12,550 nucleotides of DNA from positions 1-12,550 of the forward strand of contig CAJPTB010000019.1 of the NCBI GenBank assembly GCA_905373325.1, read 5' to 3'. The DNA is from an uncultured Ancrocorticia sp. Lineage in GTDB: Bacteria; Actinomycetota; Actinomycetes; Actinomycetales; Actinomycetaceae. The translations under genes and the position numbers were made by a program. Below are positions 9,735 through 12,550 of the stretch, piece after piece (positions within the stretch are counted from its first letter, which is position 1; each line of letters starts with the position of its first letter). Below the pieces are notes generated by a model. It saw only the letters and a list, made by a program, of their open reading frames with translations, did no database searches and was not told where the DNA came from.

Positions 9735-10622
9735 ATGAATACAACCAATGCATCCCCGCAGTCCCAGCCGTCTCCGCATTCCGGGTCGTCTTCGCAGTCC
9801 GAGTCGCCTCGACAGCCTCCGGCGTCGTCGGCGCCGTCGCATCTCCCTCTGTCTCGAGAGGCGCCCCAGCGAGAAGCCCGTCTAGCAGAAGCTTTGAGCG
9901 CGTCGAACTCCTCGATTCGACTGAAAGCAGCCTTGGCGGCGGGCTCGCGCGCCGACCCCGGGTGGTTGGAGACGCTCGTCGAGCGTTGCGCGGTTGAGCC
10001 GGATTTCTTCGTGCGCGACATGCTGTCCTGGGCGCTGACCCGTCTGCCGTCGGAGGCTGTTTTGCCCCGGCTCCGCAAAGAACTGGGCTCCGAATGCCGA
10101 CAGGCTCGCAGTCAGGCGTTGCATACCCTTTCGAAGATCGGGGACAAGAGCGCCTGGGGTTGGATCACCCGCGACATGCTGCGCGATTCCGATGACGAAC
10201 TTGCCCGGACGGCGTGGCGCTGCGCCGTCGCCCTTGTGCCCGAGGGCGAGAAGAAGGCTTTGGGTGAGGAACTGGCGAGCCAGCTTGGCCGCGGGGACCG
10301 CGACGTCCAGCTGAGTCTAAGCCGGGCGCTGATCGGCCTCGGCGACGCCGTTGAGTCCGCTCTGGACAGGGCGGCTGAAAGCCCGAATCCCGCGAAGGCG
10401 GCCCACGCCCGCGCCACGGAGTCGCTTCGCCTGGACTCAGAGCTCGGCTTCGACGCGGCGATTGAAGAGGCCAAACGCACAGTTGCCTTGGATGCCGGCG
10501 GCGTGTGGCCCGACGCCGCGCCGGCGGCCGAAGCCGAGGCGAAGAGGCCGCAGGGCGCGGCGGAGAATGCGGAAGGCGCCGCCGCTGAGGCGAGACGGCT
10601 TCAGGAGGGCGCGGATTGCTGA
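9735..10622 (+). CDS. HEAT-repeat protein, first gene of the MerR operon
   Basis: Function not known. The 295-residue protein begins with a disordered, Ser/Pro/Gln-rich stretch (about 1-45; SQPSPHSGSSSQSESPRQPP). It is followed by alpha-helical HEAT-like (PBS-lyase type) repeats (about 48-245), where units such as SIRLKAALAAGSRAD, FFVRDMLSWALTRL, QARSQALHTLSKIG and DVQLSLSRALIGLG recur every 30-35 residues. It ends in an Ala/Glu-rich tail that may be a coiled coil. Such repeats usually bind proteins. There is no signal peptide or membrane segment, so it is probably cytoplasmic. Its last bases overlap the MerR gene by 7 nt, which points to coupled translation. A dyad and a strong ribosome site lie directly upstream. 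It may modulate or sense for its MerR partner; that is inference. Confidence 0.85.
   Translation: MNTTNASPQSQPSPHSGSSSQSESPRQPPASSAPSHLPLSREAPQREARLAEALSASNSSIRLKAALAAGSRADPGWLETLVERCAVEPDFFVRDMLSWALTRLPSEAVLPRLRKELGSECRQARSQALHTLSKIGDKSAWGWITRDMLRDSDDELARTAWRCAVALVPEGEKKALGEELASQLGRGDRDVQLSLSRALIGLGDAVESALDRAAESPNPAKAAHARATESLRLDSELGFDAAIEEAKRTVALDAGGVWPDAAPAAEAEAKRPQGAAENAEGAAAEARRLQEGADC
10603..10608 (+). promoter_or_regulatory. Ribosome binding site AGGAGG of the merR-HEAT gene
   Basis: AGGAGG inside the end of the preceding gene, 7 nt before TTG 10616. It supports this rare start codon. Confidence 0.75.
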
Positions 10623-11548
10623 TCGGCGATGTGGCCCGCTATACCGGCGTCAGTGTTCGGATGCTTCGACACTACGACGCTATGGGCCTGGTGCGGCCGA
10701 CGGGCCGCACCATCGGCGGCTATCGGGACTATTCGGACGACGACGTGCGGACGATTCTTCAGGTGAAGACCCTCCGTTCTCTGGGGCTCACGCTCAAGCA
10801 GATTGGTCGCATTCTAGAGGACCCCTGTCGCGCGCCGGCCGCCCTGGTCGACGACCTCATTCGTCAGACGGAGGAACGCCTGGACCGAGAACGCGAACTG
10901 CTCGACCGGCTTCGGGCGATTGCGGCATCCAGGCCCGCCGATTGGCAGGAAGCCGTACGCATCGTCAAACTCGTTCGGGGTCTGGGCTCGGCCAGTGCCT
11001 CCCGCAGGCAGCAGTCCGTGCTGTCCTGGCCGGCGGACGTGGCGCCTCCAGTGGATCTGCTGGTCAGAGCGGTCCTGTCCGAATCTGATCCAAACGTCGC
11101 CGGAGCCTTGCAATGGGCGCTCGCTCGCTCGGACGGCGACGTCGTCGCCGGGCTGCGCACGGGCGCCCAATCCGACGACGTCGACATTCGGCGTCGCGCC
11201 GTACTGGCGATCGCCGCTATGCCGGAGGCGCCCGGCGCCGACGTCGTCCTTGTCGGGGCTCTTGGCGATTCGGATGTGACTGCGCGCAAGCATGCGGCTC
11301 TGGCGTTGGGGCGGCTGGGCGAGGCGGCTGCCGTTCCCGTTCTCGTCGATATGGTGGCCGACGGCGTCGGCGATGTGGAGGCGGCCGAAGCGCTGGAGAG
11401 CCTGTCTCGCATCCCGGCGTGCGCGAGGTCGGTCGAAGCCTCCGTAGCGGGCAAGATGAAGGATGTGGCGGCCGATTCGGCGGCGCGTGAACGCCTTGCC
11501 GAGGCATTGGCGGGCTGTGTCGGGCCTAGTACGGTAAATTCGCAGTGA
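10616..11548 (+). CDS. MerR-family regulator fused to HEAT-like repeats
   Basis: A DNA-binding regulator of 310 residues. Residues 1-70 are a clear MerR winged helix-turn-helix (LIGDVARYTGVSVRMLRHYDAMGLV, then a wing with GGYRDYSDDDV and LRSLGLTLKQIGRIL). A dimerising helix follows (about 75-110; EERLDRERELLDRLRAI). Instead of a small ligand domain or metal-binding cysteines, the rest (about 140-300) is made of HEAT-like repeats (VAGALQWALARS, DIRRRAVLAIAAMP, ARKHAALALGRLGE), the same fold type as the upstream protein. Start TTG 10616 is supported by AGGAGG at 10603-10608 and by the MerR domain beginning at once. It probably binds the dyad at 9686-9708 and controls its own operon. The signal is unknown. 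Similar actinobacterial fusions are recalled only vaguely. Confidence 0.9.
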   Translation: MLIGDVARYTGVSVRMLRHYDAMGLVRPTGRTIGGYRDYSDDDVRTILQVKTLRSLGLTLKQIGRILEDPCRAPAALVDDLIRQTEERLDRERELLDRLRAIAASRPADWQEAVRIVKLVRGLGSASASRRQQSVLSWPADVAPPVDLLVRAVLSESDPNVAGALQWALARSDGDVVAGLRTGAQSDDVDIRRRAVLAIAAMPEAPGADVVLVGALGDSDVTARKHAALALGRLGEAAAVPVLVDMVADGVGDVEAAEALESLSRIPACARSVEASVAGKMKDVAADSAARERLAEALAGCVGPSTVNSQ

Positions 11549-11707
11549 CGTTTGAGTGGAGGGAAAGGCGGTGCGACGAAAGTCGATGCGACAGTCATGT
11601 GATGACGGCGATGAAGCGATTGCGTGTTTGACACGAAATTTTCAGGGATGATGACGAAACGAGTTTGTGGTTGTTTTAAGAGAAGAGCAAAGTTCCTGGG
11701 TTCCTTA

Positions 11708-11745
11708 GGGCCATTCCATCCTCAAGGAGGTCTGTGCAATGGCCC
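11708..11745 (+). other. Hairpin with 8-bp stem, overlapping a mini-ORF start
   Basis: GGGCCATT (11708-11715) pairs perfectly with AATGGCCC (11738-11745) across a 22-nt loop. The loop carries AAGGAGG (11724-11730), and the right arm contains the ATG of the mini-ORF. It may be a leader control element; this is inference from layout. Confidence 0.55.
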
Positions 11746-11765
11746 AGGGTTGTGTCTCTGCGTGA
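11739..11765 (+). CDS. Possible 8-codon leader peptide
   Basis: ATG 11739 follows a near-perfect ribosome site, AAGGAGG (11724-11730), by 8 nt and is read as M-A-Q-G-C-V-S-A then stop. The start codon is paired in the hairpin stem. It may be a regulatory upstream ORF or a chance match; no known leader peptide is recognised. Confidence 0.25.
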   Translation: MAQGCVSA

Positions 11766-11930
11766 TTGAGAGCATCTGTTTTCTGTCAAAGGGGAGAGAA
11801 ACGGGATTTGAGAGTTTCTTGCGTGTGCGCGGAAACCGTTTACGCCCGATAACGTGTTGAATTTCCACAAGGCGTCAGCTCCTGGGCGGAAAACAGTTTC
11901 GTATGCTTGGTGGCAGAATGTTTACGTCCA

Positions 11931-11959
11931 TTGATTGGGTGCCGTGTGGTGCATAAATT
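11931..11959 (+). promoter_or_regulatory. Candidate promoter of the AlbA_2 gene
   Basis: TTGATT (11931-11936) and TAAATT (11954-11959) are 17 bp apart. A start near 11966 would leave only about 7 nt before GTG 11973. Confidence 0.4.
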
Positions 11960-11972
11960 AGGTAGAAAAGCC

Positions 11973-12550
11973 GTGATTGTCGTCGACGGAAGGACGGACA
12001 GAGAAAAGCTTGTTAAGCTGATGAGGCAGGGCGAGCAGACCGAACTTGAATTCAAGTCGACGCTTGATTTGAAAGATAGGCAGAAGCCCGATCGTCTCAA
12101 TTTCGTCAAGGACGTCGTCGCGTTGTCGAATCTTCCTAGGGGAGGCTACATGCTCATCGGCGTCAAAGACGACGGGATGCCCGTTGGAATGGGTGACGTC
12201 AATCGGGATGACTGGGACGGGGCATGTTTGCAGGACATTGTGCGCCCCTATGTTGAAGGGCAGATCCGCATTATGTCTCAGATTCACGCACTTGACCAGG
12301 GAGCGGTTGTGCTTTTGTACATTGCCGCACATGGCGACGGGTTTCCTGTCCCATTTAGCAAGCAAGGAGAGTACACGCCTAAGGGAGACAAACGGCAAAA
12401 AAGGGTGTTCGACGTCGGTGAGCTGCTCGTCCGCGAGGGCGCCCAGAACGTTCCTTTGCGACATGCGCACTGGCCTATTCTCCTTGAAAGGCATGACGAG
12501 ATGATTCGCCGACAGGCGACAGAGCATCTCGATTCTTTCCTGTTCGAGCT
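11973..12550 (+). CDS. AlbA_2/Schlafen-type putative nucleic-acid-binding protein (3' end outside window)
   Basis: Only the first 192 codons are present; the frame is open to the window end. Residues about 15-75 carry the AlbA_2 pattern: LMRQGEQTELEFKSTL, then FVKDVVALSNLPRGGYMLIGVKDDG, which in this family binds nucleic acid or nucleotides. PVPFSKQGEY and FDVGELLVREGAQ follow. Proteins with this domain are often accessory, sometimes in defence or mobile regions; the precise role is not known. The frame is open from 11853, so GTG 11910, 11946 or 11949 are other possible starts. GTG 11973 was preferred because a promoter ends just upstream and the domain starts soon after. Codons are richer in A/T-ending forms than in ligA or gatCAB, which suggests recent acquisition. 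Confidence 0.8.
   Translation, partial: MIVVDGRTDREKLVKLMRQGEQTELEFKSTLDLKDRQKPDRLNFVKDVVALSNLPRGGYMLIGVKDDGMPVGMGDVNRDDWDGACLQDIVRPYVEGQIRIMSQIHALDQGAVVLLYIAAHGDGFPVPFSKQGEYTPKGDKRQKRVFDVGELLVREGAQNVPLRHAHWPILLERHDEMIRRQATEHLDSFLFE

Larger units (their letters stand above)
11549..11972. other. 424-bp A/T-richer gap before the AlbA_2 gene
   Basis: G+C falls sharply compared with the genes before it (26 of 60 bases at 11641-11700). No protein gene longer than a few codons is convincing. It holds a perfect -35-like TTGACA (11628-11633) without a good -10, the hairpin and mini-ORF at 11708-11765, and a promoter candidate near 11931. No tRNA, insertion-sequence ends or attachment site was recognised. 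Confidence 0.6.

Noticed and set aside
11680..11770. tRNA, T-box or tmRNA
   Set aside because: No T-loop, anticodon arm or CCA end, and no T-box core sequence; only a single hairpin is supported.
11624..11860. 78-residue ORF in the A/T-richer gap
   Set aside because: GTG start without a ribosome site, no recognisable domain, and it runs across the hairpin.

Overview
The window is a high-G+C actinobacterial chromosome segment. A hand count gives about 65% G+C inside ligA. The best guess is Actinomycetaceae or a close relative. The basis is the ligA to gatCAB neighbourhood, an unusually long LigA carrying the extra block remembered from Actinomyces and Bifidobacterium enzymes, a GatB without zinc cysteines, and codons ending mostly in G or C. 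The family placement is recalled knowledge; no search was run.

Layout. Positions 1-146 are non-coding upstream sequence. ligA (147-2546, +) is followed by a 187-bp gap holding four tandem 34/36-bp repeats. A cardiolipin-synthase-like phospholipase D gene lies convergently (2734-4029, -). A 71-bp divergent gap leads to gatC-gatA-gatB (4101-7422, +), whose three genes overlap by one base at each TGATG junction and encode the tRNA-dependent amidotransferase. After a 455-bp gap comes putP (7878-9380, +), a sodium/proline symporter. A 354-bp repeat-rich gap ends in a 23-bp dyad that looks like a MerR-type operator. It precedes two coupled genes: a HEAT-repeat protein (9735-10622) and a MerR regulator fused to HEAT-like repeats (10616-11548). 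From about 11549 the base composition drops (about 43% G+C at 11641-11700). This stretch holds a hairpin with an eight-codon mini-ORF, then the start of an AlbA_2/Schlafen-type gene (11973 to the window end, partial).

Most unusual observation. Two long, exact, far-apart inverted copies are present. In gatB, the 54 bp at 5932-5985 near the start codon recur as a perfect reverse complement at 7084-7137. The second copy is read in frame and replaces a conserved 13-residue linker with a 21-residue one. In ligA, the 39 bp at 859-897 recur as a perfect reverse complement at positions 1-39 and may extend past the window edge. Both look like long-range template-switch events, or else a systematic assembly or library artefact. 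Each would place a perfect duplex within or around an essential gene's transcript.

The other candidate system is the HEAT + MerR-HEAT operon with its own dyad. It looks autoregulated, and its inducing signal is unknown.
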